From: Pseudomonas sp. Os17
GTDB taxonomy: Bacteria > Pseudomonadota > Gammaproteobacteria > Pseudomonadales > Pseudomonadaceae
DNA length: 64,000 bases
NCBI RefSeq assembly: GCF_001547895.1
Contig: NZ_AP014627.1
Span: 3,785,501-3,849,500 of the forward strand
Direction: 5' to 3'
The first letter of the stretch is position 1. Every line of letters begins with the position of its first letter. A program made the position numbers and the translations under genes. Below the pieces are notes generated by a model, which was not told where the DNA came from, ran no database searches, and saw only the letters and a program-made list of their open reading frames with translations. Positions 16,840-27,147 of the stretch are shown piece after piece.

Positions 16840-17900
16840 ACGCACTGCGTTGGCACGCCGCCCGGGACCTGCGCCTGAGCCAGGTGCAACTGCGCCAGCC
16901 CGGCACCGGGGAAGTCCTGTTGCAGGTCGCCTACTGCGGTATCTGCGGCAGCGACCTGCATGAATACGCCGACGGGCCGCACTCGATTCCCCATCAGGAG
17001 GCCCATCCGCTGTCAGGCTGCCGGGCGCCACTGACCCTGGGCCATGAGTTCTGCGGTCAGGTGGTAGCCCTGGGCCCCGGTGTCGATCCGAGCCTGCTAG
17101 GGCAGCGGGTGGCGGTGGAGCCGGAGTACCGCTGCGGCGAATGCCAATACTGCCGCATGGGCCAGTACAACCTCTGTGAATCCATGGGCTTTATCGGCCT
17201 GATGGGCGACGGCGGTTTTGCCGAGCAGGCCCTGGTGCCCGCCTACATGCTGCACCGGTTGCCAGAGCGCGTCAGCTTCAAACAGGCCGCCGTGCTGGAG
17301 CCGGCGGCGGTGGCCTACCACGCCCTGAACCAGAGCAGCCTGCTGGCCGGCGACAGTTGTGTGGTGTTCGGGCTGGGGCCCATCGGCCTGTTGCTGGTCC
17401 TGCTCGCACGGCTGCGGGGCGTGGAGCGTATCTACGCCGTGGACCTGGACCCCGAGCGCCGGCGCCTGGCCCTGGAACTGGGCGCCAGCGCCGCCCTGGA
17501 CGGCGCCGACCCACAGCTGCAGGAGCGCCTGCGGCAACTGAGCGACGGCGGCCTCGACACAGCCTTCGAGGCCGCCGGCAGCCAGCAGACCCTGAGTCAT
17601 GCCCTGCACTGCCTGCGCAAGGGCGGCGAGGCCGTGCTGGTGGGCCTGATGGGCCAAGTGCAGTTAGACGCCTTCCACCTGGTGAACCACGAACTGCGCC
17701 TGCTCAGCAGCGTCGGCTACCGCCATGTGTACCCCGAACTGATCGAGCTGCTGGCCAGCGGACGCCTGGACCTGTCGCGGCTGGTGACCCGCTGCCTGGC
17801 CCTGGAGCAGGCGGTGGAACAGGGCTTCGAGGCGCTGTTGCACGACAAGAGTCAGATCAAGGTGCTGGTCAACCCGACGCCGGCCCTGGCCGAGGCCTGA
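16836..17900 (+). CDS. Zinc-dependent medium-chain alcohol dehydrogenase, butanediol-dehydrogenase-like
   Basis: 354-aa cytosolic NAD(P)-dependent dehydrogenase. Catalytic zinc ligands Cys37 (GICGSD) and His70-Glu71 (GHEFCG), the structural-zinc cysteines 100, 103, 106 and 114, and the Rossmann motif FGLGPIG are all present. The arrangement resembles (R,R)-2,3-butanediol and sorbitol dehydrogenases, which oxidise vicinal diols or hydroxyketones. It overlaps the MFS gene by 4 bp. In this operon a natural role is oxidation of an aryl-1,2-diol to the hydroxyketone cleaved by the cupin dioxygenase; this is inferred from context. Confidence 0.88.
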   Translation: MNALRWHAARDLRLSQVQLRQPGTGEVLLQVAYCGICGSDLHEYADGPHSIPHQEAHPLSGCRAPLTLGHEFCGQVVALGPGVDPSLLGQRVAVEPEYRCGECQYCRMGQYNLCESMGFIGLMGDGGFAEQALVPAYMLHRLPERVSFKQAAVLEPAAVAYHALNQSSLLAGDSCVVFGLGPIGLLLVLLARLRGVERIYAVDLDPERRRLALELGASAALDGADPQLQERLRQLSDGGLDTAFEAAGSQQTLSHALHCLRKGGEAVLVGLMGQVQLDAFHLVNHELRLLSSVGYRHVYPELIELLASGRLDLSRLVTRCLALEQAVEQGFEALLHDKSQIKVLVNPTPALAEA

Positions 17901-17951
17901 CCCATCGCTTTCAACACTCAAGACAAAAACAACAAGAAACGAGTACCCGAC

Positions 17952-19253
17952 ATGAATGCTTCCTATGCGCTGTGCCCGCTGCTGGCAGCCTTGCTGCTGC
18001 CCCTTGATGGCTTCGCCGATGCCCCGGCTGCGCCCCGCAGCGGGCCGCTGTCCGGCCTTGGCGACTACCTGGCCGACCAGGGCATTACGCCCCATGTGCA
18101 GTTTCTCAGCCTGGCGATGAAGAACCTCGACACTGGCCCGCGGCCCCACAGCTTCGGCAACAGCGGCGACCTGTTCGTCGGCGCCGATATCGACCTGGGC
18201 ACCTTGGCCGGCCTGGACGGCGCGGCGCTGCACGTCGAGCAGACCCTGTTCATCCTCGACCAGCAGACCGGCGTGCCCACCTCGCGCAACTGGCAAGGCG
18301 CCGCCGGCAGCTACTTTGGCGGCGCGCCGATCCACAACGACCTCACCAGCCACCAGCTGAGCCTGTTGACCTACCAGCAGACCTGGCTCGACGGCCGGGT
18401 CGACCTGAGCCTGGGGCGGACCAACGCGCGGCGCTATTTCTATATCTACAACTGCGAAAGCACCGTCACCTGCAACGACCCGATCATCGACTCTTCCACC
18501 GGCATCCTGCCGCCGCCCTACGGCAGTTGGGGCGGCTACCTGAAGTACCAGCTGACGCCCCAGTGGTACGTGCACGGCGGCGCCTTCGAGTCCAACCCGG
18601 TGGACTACCTGAAGGAACGCAAGGGCCTGGATTTCAGCACCGACGACGCCAGCGGCACCAGCCTGCTGCTGGGCATCGGCCGCCAGAACCAAGAGGCCTA
18701 CAGCGCCCACTACGAGCTCAACGGCTACTACAACACCTCCAAACAGGTGGATCCGCTGACCGGGGCCACCGCATTCGGCAGCGGCGGCGCCTTCTTCAAG
18801 TTCCAGCAGGCACTATGGCGCGCCGACGCCGGCACCGGCACCGCGCCCCAGGCCCTGCTGCTGTTCGGTTCGCTGTCGGCGGCGGCCGACGACAAACAGC
18901 CCTTCAGCCAGTTCGCCGAAGCCGGGCTGACCTATCTGGCGCCCTTCGACCGGCCCCGGGACAAGCTCAACCTCAAGGCCAGCTACCTGCGCCTCAACGA
19001 TCACCAACTGCGTTTCCAGCAACAGGCACGCAGCGCCAACGGCGGCGACCCGCGCCTGGGCGAGCGCAATGTCTATGCCCTGGAAGCCAACGCCCACATC
19101 GCCCTGACCCGGCAACTGGCGGTGGAACCCAGCGTTCAGTACCTGATCAACCCGGACAATTTCTACAACCCCGAAGCCCGCGAGCTGAGCGGCAACGGCT
19201 TTGTCGTCGGCCTGCAAGTGACCCTCGACGTCGGTGCGCTGCTGGGGTTGTGA
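17952..19253 (+). CDS. OprB-family porin
   Basis: 433-aa outer-membrane porin with a signal peptide (LLAALLLPLDGFADA) and the layout of carbohydrate-selective OprB porins: LGDYLADQGITP near the mature start, alternating strands such as GGYLKYQLTPQWYVHGGAFE, and a C-terminal strand (GFVVGLQVTLDVGALLGL) ending in Leu rather than the more usual Phe. The gap from the dehydrogenase is 51 bp. It likely supplies outer-membrane passage for the operon substrate, which suggests a polar or glycosylated compound. Confidence 0.85.
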   Translation: MNASYALCPLLAALLLPLDGFADAPAAPRSGPLSGLGDYLADQGITPHVQFLSLAMKNLDTGPRPHSFGNSGDLFVGADIDLGTLAGLDGAALHVEQTLFILDQQTGVPTSRNWQGAAGSYFGGAPIHNDLTSHQLSLLTYQQTWLDGRVDLSLGRTNARRYFYIYNCESTVTCNDPIIDSSTGILPPPYGSWGGYLKYQLTPQWYVHGGAFESNPVDYLKERKGLDFSTDDASGTSLLLGIGRQNQEAYSAHYELNGYYNTSKQVDPLTGATAFGSGGAFFKFQQALWRADAGTGTAPQALLLFGSLSAAADDKQPFSQFAEAGLTYLAPFDRPRDKLNLKASYLRLNDHQLRFQQQARSANGGDPRLGERNVYALEANAHIALTRQLAVEPSVQYLINPDNFYNPEARELSGNGFVVGLQVTLDVGALLGL

Positions 19254-19287
19254 GCTGGATCTTTGTGACTGCCCAGGAGGTATCCCC

Positions 19288-20949
19288 ATGACTGAACACA
19301 CCACGCAAACCTTCGACTACATCGTGGTCGGCGCCGGCTCCGCCGGTTGCGTGCTGGCCAACCGGTTGTCCGCCGATCCCAAGCTTCAGGTGTGCCTGAT
19401 CGAGGCTGGCCCCAGCGACCGCAGCCTGCTGCCGGCGGCCTATGTGCGCACACCGGCGGGGATCATCCGCCTGATCGCCAACCCGCGCTGGAACTGGATG
19501 CATCAATTCAGCCCCCAGGCCGCCAGCGGCGACGTGCCGATCCCCTGCCCCCGCGGCCGGGTCTGGGGCGGCTCCAGCACCATCAACGGCATGATCTACA
19601 TCCGTGGTCACCGGCAGGACTTCGACCGCTGGGCCGCCGCCGGCAACCAGGGCTGGAGCCACGACGAGCTGCTGCCCTACTTCAAGCGTTCGGAGCATTT
19701 CGAACCTGGGGATTCGCCCTGGCACGGCCGGCACGGCGAGCTCAACGTCGCCGAACAGCGCAGCCCGAGCCCGGTCAACCAGGTGTTCTATGAGGCGGCC
19801 ACGGAGCTGGGCTGGCGCTACAACCCGGATTTCAACGGCCCGGAACAGGAAGGCTTCGGGCCCTTCCATGTCACCCAGGTCAACGGCGAGCGTTGCAGCG
19901 CGGCCCGGGCCTTCCTGCACCCGATCCTGCAGCGGCCGAACCTGACCGTCCTGAGCAACACCCTGACCCACCGGGTGCTGCTGCAAGGCACTCGCGCCAG
20001 CGGCGTGGAGATCAGCCAGGACGGCCAGGTGCGGCAATTGCAGGCGCGCCGGGAAGTGATTCTCTGCGCCGGGGCGATCAACTCGCCGCAGTTGCTGCTG
20101 CTCTCGGGCATCGGCCCGGCGGAGGAACTCAAACCCCACGGCATCCTGCCGCGCCACCCGTTGCCCGGGGTCGGCCTGAACCTGCAGGACCACCAGGACA
20201 TCGTGCTGATGTACCGCAGCGACCCAGAGCTGGGCTACGGCCTTTCGCCCAAGGGCCTGTTGCCCCTGGCCCGTTCGCCCTGGCAATACCTGACCCGGCG
20301 CCAGGGCCCGCTGACGTCGAACACCGTGGAGTCCGGGGCCTTTCTGCGCCTTACGCCCGAAGACCCGGTGCCGGAGCTGGGGCTGATCGTCGCCCCGGCC
20401 CTGAAGAACCAGCCCCAGCGCCTGATTCCGGTGGGCCATGGCATCAGCCTGCATGTGGCGGTGATGCATCCGCAAAGCCGAGGTCGGGTGCGCCTGAACT
20501 CCGCCGATCCCCACGACAAACCGCTGATCGAGGCCAACTTTCTCAGCCACCCGGAGGACTTGCGCAAACTGGTGGCCGGCTTGCGCCTGGTGCGCCAGCT
20601 GGCCGCGACCCAGGCCTTCTCCCGGCGCCTCAAGGGCGAACTGCTGCCCGGCCCGCAGGTGCAGAGCCAGGAGCAGATCGAGCAATGGATCCGCCAGCAC
20701 CTGGGCACGGTGTTCCACCCGGTGGGCAGCTGCAAGATGGGCCATGACGAACTGGCGGTGGTGGACGATCAACTGCGGGTCCACGGCCTGCAGGGACTGC
20801 GGGTGGCGGACGCCTCGATCATGCCGAGCCTGCTCACCGGCAACACCAACGCGGCGGCGATCATGATCGGGGAAAAGGCCGCCGACCTGCTGCTGGGCTC
20901 GTCACTGGCACAGCCGAGCGCCGAGCCCCAGGGCCACGCGTGCGCCTGA
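19288..20949 (+). CDS. GMC-family FAD oxidoreductase (choline/aryl-alcohol dehydrogenase-like)
   Basis: 553-aa glucose-methanol-choline oxidoreductase. The FAD-binding GAGSAG is at residues 15-20, GRVWGGSSTINGMIYIRG is the second GMC signature, and the catalytic pair His477 (FHPVGSCKMG) and Asn521 (GNTNAAA) has the same 44-residue spacing as choline oxidase. It oxidises a primary or secondary alcohol to a carbonyl. AGGAGG precedes ATG 19288. As last gene of the dioxygenase operon it may start side-chain oxidation of an aryl alcohol. Substrate unknown. Confidence 0.87.
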   Translation: MTEHTTQTFDYIVVGAGSAGCVLANRLSADPKLQVCLIEAGPSDRSLLPAAYVRTPAGIIRLIANPRWNWMHQFSPQAASGDVPIPCPRGRVWGGSSTINGMIYIRGHRQDFDRWAAAGNQGWSHDELLPYFKRSEHFEPGDSPWHGRHGELNVAEQRSPSPVNQVFYEAATELGWRYNPDFNGPEQEGFGPFHVTQVNGERCSAARAFLHPILQRPNLTVLSNTLTHRVLLQGTRASGVEISQDGQVRQLQARREVILCAGAINSPQLLLLSGIGPAEELKPHGILPRHPLPGVGLNLQDHQDIVLMYRSDPELGYGLSPKGLLPLARSPWQYLTRRQGPLTSNTVESGAFLRLTPEDPVPELGLIVAPALKNQPQRLIPVGHGISLHVAVMHPQSRGRVRLNSADPHDKPLIEANFLSHPEDLRKLVAGLRLVRQLAATQAFSRRLKGELLPGPQVQSQEQIEQWIRQHLGTVFHPVGSCKMGHDELAVVDDQLRVHGLQGLRVADASIMPSLLTGNTNAAAIMIGEKAADLLLGSSLAQPSAEPQGHACA

Positions 20950-20958
20950 GGCCAGGGT

Positions 20959-22050
20959 TCAGGGGCGCTTCGGCGCCTCGGCACTCCAGAGCACCGGCCA
21001 GTTGTCATAGCCCAGGCCACTGCAATTGGGCATGCGCCGGTAGTCGGTGAGCTGGAAGGCCTGGCCGTCGAAGTGCCAGCTGGCCATTTCCCCGCAGTCG
21101 CCGATCCCGCGGCCCATGAGGAAACTGCTGAGCGTCCCGGTTTCGGGGTCATAGTTGATGCCGCCGGTATGGTCGACGCTGCCGTCCGGCAATGCCTGCA
21201 TCAGCAGGGGCTGTAGCGCATAGGGCGCGGTGCGCGAGCGGCTGCTGATGTCGAACAGGCAGATATAGGCGCCGCAGTCGGAGAACTCGAACAACAGCGC
21301 CTGCTGCGCCGTCAGCGGATAGAGCTCGATGCGCGCAGGCATGACGTAGTCGTCGTCCTCTTCCGACTTGGGCGGAGGCAGTGTTTTCTGCACCGCCGCC
21401 CGCAGCCCCCTGCGCTCCCGGGCACTGAGCGGCGTCACCCTGGGATGGGGGCGCAGCGCCGGGGCCGCCTGGACCCTGGGCACCGCGCTGGCCGGTTGTT
21501 CGCCGGGCGTGGCCAGGGCGCTGAGCGTGCCCTGGCGGTGCTGCACCTGATCGACCTGTTGCAGCAATTCGGCCAGCCCGGTCAGAAGCACCCGGGCCGG
21601 TTGCGCCCCCGGCAGTTCCAGCACCTGCCCGCTGCGCAACCGCGCCAGCCATTGCCGGGCCAGGGCCTGATCGTCAACCCGGTAATACTGCTGCTGCCGG
21701 GTACTGTCGGGGGCTTCCACTTCCTGCACCAGCGCCGCCAGCAAGGCGGGCTCCAGCGGGCGGCCGTCCAGGCGCAGCGCGTTGGGCTCGATAGGCGCGC
21801 CCTGGTGCTCCAGTTGCAGCTGCAGCCGGCCTTCGGGACCGGCCTGGCTGCGGATGATCAGGGTCAGGTGGTTGACCGGCTCGGCAAACCCGATGTTCGG
21901 CGTGTAGAGCAGCTGGCAGTCGCGGCGGTTGTCGCAGGCGCTGATCCAGCCCTGCTGCTGCACCCACAGCGGGGTCAGTTCCGGCAGCTCCTGGGCCAGG
22001 CAGGGAGCGGCGCCAAGCACCAGCGAAGACAGCACAGCGGGACGCAGCAT
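20959..22050 (-). CDS. Secreted protein of the DUF1176 family
   Basis: 363 aa with a signal peptide (MLRPAVLSSLVLGAAPCLAQ). The mature part has DUF1176 hallmarks: WISACDNRRDCQLLY early, and GDCGEMASWHFDGQAFQLTDYRRMPNCSGLGYDNWPVLW at the end, with conserved cysteines that probably form disulfides in the periplasm. ATG 22050 has AGGAG upstream. Function of the family is not known to me. It is convergent with the GMC gene (9 bp between stops) and downstream of hpaA on the same strand, with no evident pathway link. Confidence 0.85.
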   Translation of the reverse strand: MLRPAVLSSLVLGAAPCLAQELPELTPLWVQQQGWISACDNRRDCQLLYTPNIGFAEPVNHLTLIIRSQAGPEGRLQLQLEHQGAPIEPNALRLDGRPLEPALLAALVQEVEAPDSTRQQQYYRVDDQALARQWLARLRSGQVLELPGAQPARVLLTGLAELLQQVDQVQHRQGTLSALATPGEQPASAVPRVQAAPALRPHPRVTPLSARERRGLRAAVQKTLPPPKSEEDDDYVMPARIELYPLTAQQALLFEFSDCGAYICLFDISSRSRTAPYALQPLLMQALPDGSVDHTGGINYDPETGTLSSFLMGRGIGDCGEMASWHFDGQAFQLTDYRRMPNCSGLGYDNWPVLWSAEAPKRP

Positions 22051-22172
22051 GACGACACTCCTGGTCAGACAAAGGCGCGGATTCTGCCACGCTCGCCCAG
22101 GTTCGAATACCGCCATCGCCAGCGCCCCGGGGCGAGGCATCGCAGCCGCGCCGAACGGCCCGGCGCCAGCGC

Positions 22173-23102
22173 TCAAGGGCCTGGCGCGTCGGCCCCTGGC
22201 GGGTTCGTCTGGGCCTGGCGCGCGCGGTATTCCCCCGGCGCGGTCTTGGCGTAACGCTGGAAGAAGCGGCTGAAATAGGCCGGGTCCTTGAAGCCCAGCT
22301 GGTAGCAGATTTCATTCACCGAACTGGCGGTGAACAGCAGCAGGCGCTTGGACTCCTGCATCAGGCGCTCGTACACCAGGCGCTTGGACGGCAGGTCGGC
22401 AATGCGTCGGCAGACGTCGTTGAGCCGCGCCTCGGTCACCCCCAGGGTGCTGGCGTAACGCGCCAGGGGCCAGTGCTCCAGGTAGCGGGCCTCGATCAGC
22501 TCGTTGAAGCGATGGAAGATCTGCAGGTCTTCGTGGCGCGCCGGACGGGCCGTCAGGGAATTCGCCGAAAGCCTGAGCAGGCTGATCATCAGCAGCCGGG
22601 TCAGGGCTTCCAGGGCCGGCTCGCGCCCCGCGTCCTGCCCGGCGATTTCCTGCTGCAACTCACGGAACAGGCACTCCAGGCGCCGCACCTCGCCGGCGAA
22701 CTGCGGCCCCAGCCGCGCCAGGGCCACGCAGGCCGGTGGCACCAGCGGCGCGGGGGCCAGCGTCGGATCGGCGCCGATCAGCTCCCACACCAACTGCTGG
22801 CGCACGGTGAGCACGTGGCCCTCGCTGTCGGCCTCGGTGACAAAGGCATGGGGAATGGTCGGCGGGGTGAGAAAGAACATCGGCCCCGACTCCAGGTACT
22901 GCTGGTCGTCCAGATAGACCCGCACCGCGCCGCTTTGCACGTAATGCACCTGGAAGAAGCGGTCGTGGCGATGCACCGGCATGTTGCGGCCGAAGAAGCC
23001 GGCCAGGTTGCTGAGCTTGTCGTAATGCACCTGGGCATCGGCGTAACGCTGATCGTAGACCTGGCCGATGTTGATGTTGGGAATGGGTTGACGTGGGTTC
23101 AT
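22173..23102 (-). CDS. hpaA: HpaA, AraC-family activator of 4-hydroxyphenylacetate hydroxylase genes
   Basis: 309 aa with an N-terminal cupin sensor (MPVHRHDRFFQVHYVQSG, LDDQQYLESGPMFFLTPP) and a C-terminal double helix-turn-helix (YASTLGVTEARLNDVCR; VNEICYQLGFKDPAYFSRFF). The sequence matches HpaA, which in enterobacteria activates hpaBC on binding 4-hydroxyphenylacetate. ATG 23102 has AGAAGG upstream. Divergent from hpaG1. In this genome its presumed target hpaB is about 17 kb away rather than adjacent. Confidence 0.9.
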   Translation of the reverse strand: MNPRQPIPNINIGQVYDQRYADAQVHYDKLSNLAGFFGRNMPVHRHDRFFQVHYVQSGAVRVYLDDQQYLESGPMFFLTPPTIPHAFVTEADSEGHVLTVRQQLVWELIGADPTLAPAPLVPPACVALARLGPQFAGEVRRLECLFRELQQEIAGQDAGREPALEALTRLLMISLLRLSANSLTARPARHEDLQIFHRFNELIEARYLEHWPLARYASTLGVTEARLNDVCRRIADLPSKRLVYERLMQESKRLLLFTASSVNEICYQLGFKDPAYFSRFFQRYAKTAPGEYRARQAQTNPPGADAPGP

Positions 23103-23202
23103 GGCACCCTTCTGTTTTTATTTTTCAGCACGCAAAGCGTTGGCATCCTGCGCGATTCGCGGCTTGCCCGCCAGGGCATGAGGCAATAGTTCGGACCGTC
23201 GC

Positions 23203-23231
23203 TTGACGATTGTTAACATATTAAATATAAC
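23203..23231 (+). promoter_or_regulatory. Sigma-70 promoter of the hpaG1-hpaI operon
   Basis: TTGACG (23203-23208), 17-bp spacer and TATAAC (23226-23231): a near-consensus promoter about 75 bp before the hpaG1 ATG. The strength of both boxes fits a promoter controlled mainly by repression. Confidence 0.7.
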
Positions 23232-23246
23232 GTTAATACATTAACG
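23211..23246. promoter_or_regulatory. Palindromic operators at the hpaG1 promoter, candidate HpaR sites
   Basis: TGTTAACA (23211-23218) is a perfect 8-bp palindrome inside the promoter spacer, and CGTTAAT-AC-ATTAACG (23231-23246) is a perfect 7-bp inverted repeat covering the expected transcription start. Binding there would block RNA polymerase. MarR-family HpaR represses this operon in E. coli, and the half-site ATTAAC recurs upstream of hpaR and hpd in this window. Confidence 0.6.
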
Positions 23247-23308
23247 AATTCACCCCGCCAGCGGCAAGCGCACAGCGGGGTCCGACACCAGGAACCAGGA
23301 GACGCTCG

Positions 23309-23968
23309 ATGAGCCGTGCACTGAACGATCACGCCGGCGGCACCCTGTTCGGCGTTGCGCTGAACTACCAGGGCTTGCTGCAGAGCCATCTGCAAAGCTT
23401 CACCCAGCCGCCCTACCAGAAGCCTCCGGTGAAGCCGGTGCTGTTCATCAAGACCCCCAACACCCGCAACAGCCATGAAGCACCGGTGGTGTTTCCCAAG
23501 GACGTCGAGCGCCTGCAACCGGGCCCGGCCCTGGGGGTTGTGATCGGCAAGCGTGCCAGCCGGGTGCGCCTGGAGGACGCCCTGGAGCATGTGGCCGGCT
23601 ACACCATCGTCAACGAGTTCAGCCTGCCGGAAGACAGCTACTACCGCCCGGCGGTCAAGGCCAAGTGCCGCGACGGCTTCTGCGCCATCGGCCCGGAGCT
23701 GGTGCCGGCCGCCCAGATCAGCGATCCCCACGATCTGAGCCTGGAGCTGTTCGTCAACGGCGAGCGGGTGCAGCACAACAGCACCGCCAACCTGGTGCGC
23801 AACATCCCCCAGCTGATTGCCGAGATCAGCGAATTCATGACCCTGCATGCCGGAGACGTGCTGATCACCGGCACCCCCGAGGGCCGGGTCGATGTGCGGC
23901 CCGGCGACCGGGTCGAAGTACAGATCAGCGGCCTGGGCCGTCTGGCCAACAGCATCGTTGCCGAATAA
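23309..23968 (+). CDS. hpaG1: HpaG1, fumarylacetoacetate-hydrolase-family subunit (OPET decarboxylase)
   Basis: 219 aa. Corresponds to the N-terminal half of the E. coli bifunctional HpaG (HpcE): a fumarylacetoacetate-hydrolase fold with a divalent metal (VGVALNY..; PVLFIKTPNT; ITGTPEGR). With HpaG2 it handles 5-oxo-pent-3-ene-1,2,5-tricarboxylate decarboxylation and isomerisation in the homoprotocatechuate pathway. Pseudomonads encode the two halves as separate adjacent genes, as here (9 bp apart). First gene of the operon. Confidence 0.92.
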   Translation: MSRALNDHAGGTLFGVALNYQGLLQSHLQSFTQPPYQKPPVKPVLFIKTPNTRNSHEAPVVFPKDVERLQPGPALGVVIGKRASRVRLEDALEHVAGYTIVNEFSLPEDSYYRPAVKAKCRDGFCAIGPELVPAAQISDPHDLSLELFVNGERVQHNSTANLVRNIPQLIAEISEFMTLHAGDVLITGTPEGRVDVRPGDRVEVQISGLGRLANSIVAE

Positions 23969-23977
23969 GGAACCGAC

Positions 23978-24778
23978 ATGAAACACGCGCGCATCCGCTA
24001 TCAGGGCCAGGTCCACGACGCTCGGGTCACCGGCCCCAACACCCTGCAATTGGAGGACGGCCGGGTCCTGGCCGAAGACCAGGTGCAGTGGCTGCCGCCG
24101 GCCACCGGCACCCTGTTCGCCCTGGGCCTGAACTACGCCGACCACGCCGCCGAACTGGCCTTCAAGCCGCCCACCGAGCCCCTGGTGTTCATCAAGTCGC
24201 CGGGCACCTACACCGGCCACAAGCAGGTGACCTGGCGCCCGGACAACGTCGCCTACATGCACTACGAGTGCGAGCTGGTGGCGGTGATCGGCAAGACCGC
24301 GCGCAACGTCAAGCGCGAGGACGCCCTGGACTACCTGGCCGGCTACACCCTGTGCAACGACTACGCGATCCGCGATTACCTGGAGAACTACTACCGGCCC
24401 AACCTGCGGGTGAAGAACCGCGACGCCACCACCCCGGTGGGTCCGTGGATCATCGACGTGGCCGAGGTGCCCGAGCCCAACAAGCTGACCCTGCGCACCT
24501 GGGTCAACGGCGAGCTGCGCCAGCAAGGCAGCACCGCCGACATGATCTTCGACATCCCCTACCTGATCGAATACCTGTCCAGCTTCATGACCCTGCAACC
24601 GGGGGACATGATCGCCACCGGCACCCCCGAAGGCCTCAGCGATGTAGTGCCCGGCGATGAGGTGGTGGTGGAGATCGAAGGCATTGGCCGGCTGGTCAAC
24701 CGCATCGTCAGCGAAAGCGAATTCTTCACCCATCACGCCCAACCAGAACCCACCACCGCGGCCAAGGAGCACGCATAA
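23978..24778 (+). CDS. hpaG2: HpaG2, fumarylacetoacetate-hydrolase-family subunit (OPET decarboxylase/isomerase)
   Basis: 266 aa, matching the C-terminal half of E. coli HpaG. Signature segments are LGLNYADHAAE, LVFIKSPGTYTG, YECELVAVIGK (metal-binding acidic residues) and IATGTPEGLSDV. Acts in the cytosol with HpaG1 to convert 5-oxo-pent-3-ene-1,2,5-tricarboxylate to 2-hydroxyhepta-2,4-diene-1,7-dioate. Its TAA is immediately followed by the hpaE ATG. Confidence 0.93.
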   Translation: MKHARIRYQGQVHDARVTGPNTLQLEDGRVLAEDQVQWLPPATGTLFALGLNYADHAAELAFKPPTEPLVFIKSPGTYTGHKQVTWRPDNVAYMHYECELVAVIGKTARNVKREDALDYLAGYTLCNDYAIRDYLENYYRPNLRVKNRDATTPVGPWIIDVAEVPEPNKLTLRTWVNGELRQQGSTADMIFDIPYLIEYLSSFMTLQPGDMIATGTPEGLSDVVPGDEVVVEIEGIGRLVNRIVSESEFFTHHAQPEPTTAAKEHA

Positions 24779-26239
<1,461 letters not shown>

Positions 26240-26293
26240 GGTTTACAACCGTCCCGGATCACGCCAACAAGAAGATGTTTCAGGAGAAGCACC

Positions 26294-27145
26294 ATGGGCG
26301 AAGTCGTCATGGCCGCCAAGGTCTGCCACGTTCCATCGATGTACCTGTCCGAACTGCCGGGCAAGCACCACGGCTGCCGTGAGGCGGCCATTGCCGGGCA
26401 CAAGGAAATCGCCCGCCGCGCCCGGGCGCTGGGGGCCGACACCGCGGTGGTGTTCGATGTGCACTGGCTGGTCAACAGCGGTTACCACATCAACTGTGGT
26501 GAAGCCTTCAACGGCACCTACACCAGCAACGAGCTGCCGCACTTCATCAAGAACATGACCTACGACTACCAGGGCTGCCCGGAGCTGGGGGAGCTGATCG
26601 CCGCCGAGGCCAACGCCGCCGACGTGCGTACCCTGGCCCACAACATCCCCAGCCTGGAGCTGGAGTACGGCACCCTGGTGCCCATGCGCTACATGCACAT
26701 GGACGTACCCGCCGCCGAGCACTTCAAGGTGGTGTCGATCGCGGCCTGGTGCGCCTGGCACAAACTCGAAGACAGCTTCACCTTCGGCGCCGCGGTGCGC
26801 CGGGCGATCGAAAAGAGCGAGCGCAAGGTCCTGGTGCTGGCGTCCGGCTCCCTGTCCCACCGTTTCTCCAACGACCGCGAAGCCGAGGCCAACATCCACA
26901 ACTGGACCCGGGAATTCGACAAGCAGGTGGACCAGCGGGTGGTGGAGCTGTGGCAGCAGGGTCGCTTTCGCGAGTTCTGCGCCATGCTCCCGGACTACGC
27001 CAGCAGTTGCCATGGCGAAGGCGGCATGCACGACACGGCAATGCTCCTGGGGCTGTTGGGCGGGCCTGAACACAACCGCCCGGCGGAGATCGTCACGCCG
27101 CTGTTCGGCAGCTCCGGCACCGGCCAGATCAACGCCATTTTCTAG
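26294..27145 (+). CDS. hpaD: 3,4-dihydroxyphenylacetate 2,3-dioxygenase
   Basis: 283-aa class III (LigB-type) extradiol ring-cleavage dioxygenase using Fe(II). It opens homoprotocatechuate to 5-carboxymethyl-2-hydroxymuconate semialdehyde. Histidine and acidic segments of the family are seen at GKHHGCREAAIAGHKEI, FDVHWLVNSGYHINCG, HNIPSLELEYGTLVP and LASGSLSHRF. CAGGAG precedes ATG 26294; MAAKVCHVPSM five residues in is a possible alternative start. A 116-bp palindromic element begins three bases after the stop codon. Confidence 0.95.
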   Translation: MGEVVMAAKVCHVPSMYLSELPGKHHGCREAAIAGHKEIARRARALGADTAVVFDVHWLVNSGYHINCGEAFNGTYTSNELPHFIKNMTYDYQGCPELGELIAAEANAADVRTLAHNIPSLELEYGTLVPMRYMHMDVPAAEHFKVVSIAAWCAWHKLEDSFTFGAAVRRAIEKSERKVLVLASGSLSHRFSNDREAEANIHNWTREFDKQVDQRVVELWQQGRFREFCAMLPDYASSCHGEGGMHDTAMLLGLLGGPEHNRPAEIVTPLFGSSGTGQINAIF

Positions 27146-27147
27146 AA

